A stretch of 64,000 nt of DNA from the NCBI RefSeq assembly GCF_011766325.1, contig NZ_BLLG01000005.1, positions 1 through 64,000 of the forward strand, written 5' to 3'. The stretch is from Streptomyces pacificus. GTDB lineage: Bacteria; Actinomycetota; Actinomycetes; Streptomycetales; Streptomycetaceae. Shown here piece by piece: positions 63,069 to 64,000 of this stretch; positions within the stretch are counted from its first letter, which is position 1, and every line of letters begins with the position of its first letter. Under the pieces are notes generated by a model, which saw nothing but the letters and a program-made list of their open reading frames with translations, made no database searches and had not been told where the DNA came from. A program made the translations under genes and the position numbers.

Positions 63069-63249
63069 GCGTGTGGTCCTGCCTTCCCGTTCGTGCCGTG
63101 CGTCCCGCCGGTCGACCAGACAGTGGCCGGCCTGTGCTATTGACCGGGGCATGCCATACCCCGACCATGTGCCCGACACACCCGAACAACCGTCAGCACA
63201 TCCGTACGTCGCATCCAGACACCCCCACACTCCCCACCCAGGAGACAGC

Positions 63250-64000
63250 ATGCGACTTCGCACACGCGGCTCCGGCACCCCCGGCACCCCCGGCCGCACC
63301 GGCGGCCGCCGCGGCCGGAGATCCACCGCCCGGTCCGCCACCCGGTCCGCCGCCCTCGCCGGTCTGCTGGCACTCGCCGTCGCCGCGCCCTTCACCGCGG
63401 CCGCCTCACCGGCCCCCGAACCGTCGGCCTCCACGACCGCCGCCGACGAGCGGATCCGCCAGTACGAGATCCACGGGCCGTCGACCGTCGCCGAGCGCAC
63501 CGCCCTCGCGGCCACCGGCGCCTCCCTCGACGAGGTCCACGACCACACGGTCGTGGTCAGCGCGGACGCCGCCCAGGCCGAGCGGCTCCGCGCCCTCGGC
63601 CACGACCTCGAACCACTGCCCGCACCGCCGTCCCGCAAGACGGCGGGCGTCGCGGTGCAGCCGTTCGACTTCCCGCCCGCGGACTCCGGTTACCACAACT
63701 ACGCCGAGATGAGCGCGGAGATCGACCAGCGCGTCGCCGCCCACCCGGACATCATGAGCAAGCGGGTGATCGGCACGTCGTACCAGGGCCGCGACATCGT
63801 CGCCATCAAGATCAGCGACAACGTCGGCACGGACGAGGACGAGCCCGAGGTCCTCTTCACCCACCACCAGCACGCGCGTGAGCACCTCACCGTGGAGATG
63901 GCCCTCTACCTGCTGCGCGAGCTCGGCGACGACTACGGCTCCGACCCGCGGATCACCAACGCGGTCGACAGCCGGGAGATCTGGATCGTGCCGGACCTCA
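63250..64000 (+). CDS. Zinc carboxypeptidase (M14), cut by window edge
   Basis: Partial: 250 codons are visible. The N-terminus is a long Arg-rich signal peptide ([20 protein letters not shown], then [14 protein letters not shown]). A pro-region with [20 protein letters not shown] precedes the M14 domain: [60 protein letters not shown], in which H-x-x-E (HARE) ligates zinc. Secreted metallocarboxypeptidases of this kind remove C-terminal residues from peptides in the medium. ATG 63250 has GGAGAC upstream. Divergent from the Nramp-type gene. Confidence 0.92.
   Translation, partial: MRLRTRGSGTPGTPGRTGGRRGRRSTARSATRSAALAGLLALAVAAPFTAAASPAPEPSASTTAADERIRQYEIHGPSTVAERTALAATGASLDEVHDHTVVVSADAAQAERLRALGHDLEPLPAPPSRKTAGVAVQPFDFPPADSGYHNYAEMSAEIDQRVAAHPDIMSKRVIGTSYQGRDIVAIKISDNVGTDEDEPEVLFTHHQHAREHLTVEMALYLLRELGDDYGSDPRITNAVDSREIWIVPDL

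Overview
High-GC actinobacterial DNA, almost certainly a Streptomyces chromosome. The evidence is GC-rich third codon positions, many GTG starts, several apparently leaderless genes, and marker families such as a WhiB protein, DUF4245, DUF1707, DUF6542, polyphosphate glucokinase and an OxyR/AhpCD set. No tRNA, rRNA or CRISPR array was found. All assignments come from reading translations; no database search was run.

Layout. (1) 0-2.2 kb is accessory: a broken transposase, a Uma2-type nuclease-like protein and a small RHH/PIN toxin-antitoxin-like pair. (2) 2.3-25.4 kb is conserved core: ychF, a DUF6542 membrane protein, ppgK, ispH, xseA-xseB, DUF4245, glpX, a WhiB gene, a DUF1707 protein, both classes of fumarase, a SpoIIE-type phosphatase, catalase, a class A penicillin-binding protein, an SPFH/RHH gene pair and oxyR. 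(3) 25.4-31.9 kb is an insertion-like block between oxyR and ahpCD. It holds a DUF397 remnant, a transposase fragment, a PadR/membrane-protein pair, a phage-like cassette (broken metallophosphoesterase plus two sigma-like small genes), an epimerase, two truncated genes abutting each other, and an aldo/keto reductase. Similar OxyR-box-like sequences lie at both edges. (4) 32.0-40.0 kb returns to core genes: ahpC-ahpD, an AI-2E family permease, a lytic transglycosylase, phoH, an isoprenyl transferase and an aldo/keto reductase. (5) 40-47 kb has a repeat-rich intergenic region with a possible small RNA, a frameshifted DUF2079 gene, a cupin, a prepilin peptidase, DUF192, a PIG-V-like mannosyltransferase and a PucR regulator. 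(6) 47.5-61.3 kb is a Tad/Flp pilus locus read leftward: a zinc-ribbon protein, CpaB, CpaE/TadZ, two TadE-like pseudopilins, TadA/CpaF, TadB, TadC, a sensor kinase/response regulator pair, Flp pilin, a TadG-like protein, a lipoprotein and an OmpA-domain protein. (7) 61.8-64 kb carries an Nramp-type transporter and the start of a zinc carboxypeptidase cut by the window edge.

How the genes fit together. The peroxide genes (katA, oxyR, ahpC, ahpD) and central metabolism (glpX, two fumarases, ppgK, ispH) share the core. The Tad locus has its own ATPase, platform proteins, pilins and two-component system, and the prepilin peptidase 4-6 kb further left can supply the processing enzyme. The most unusual features are the split oxyR-ahpCD locus, the SPFH/RHH pair with a tandem operator-like site, a perfect 26-bp inverted repeat inside the start of the broken DUF2079 gene, and several short-period tandem repeats.
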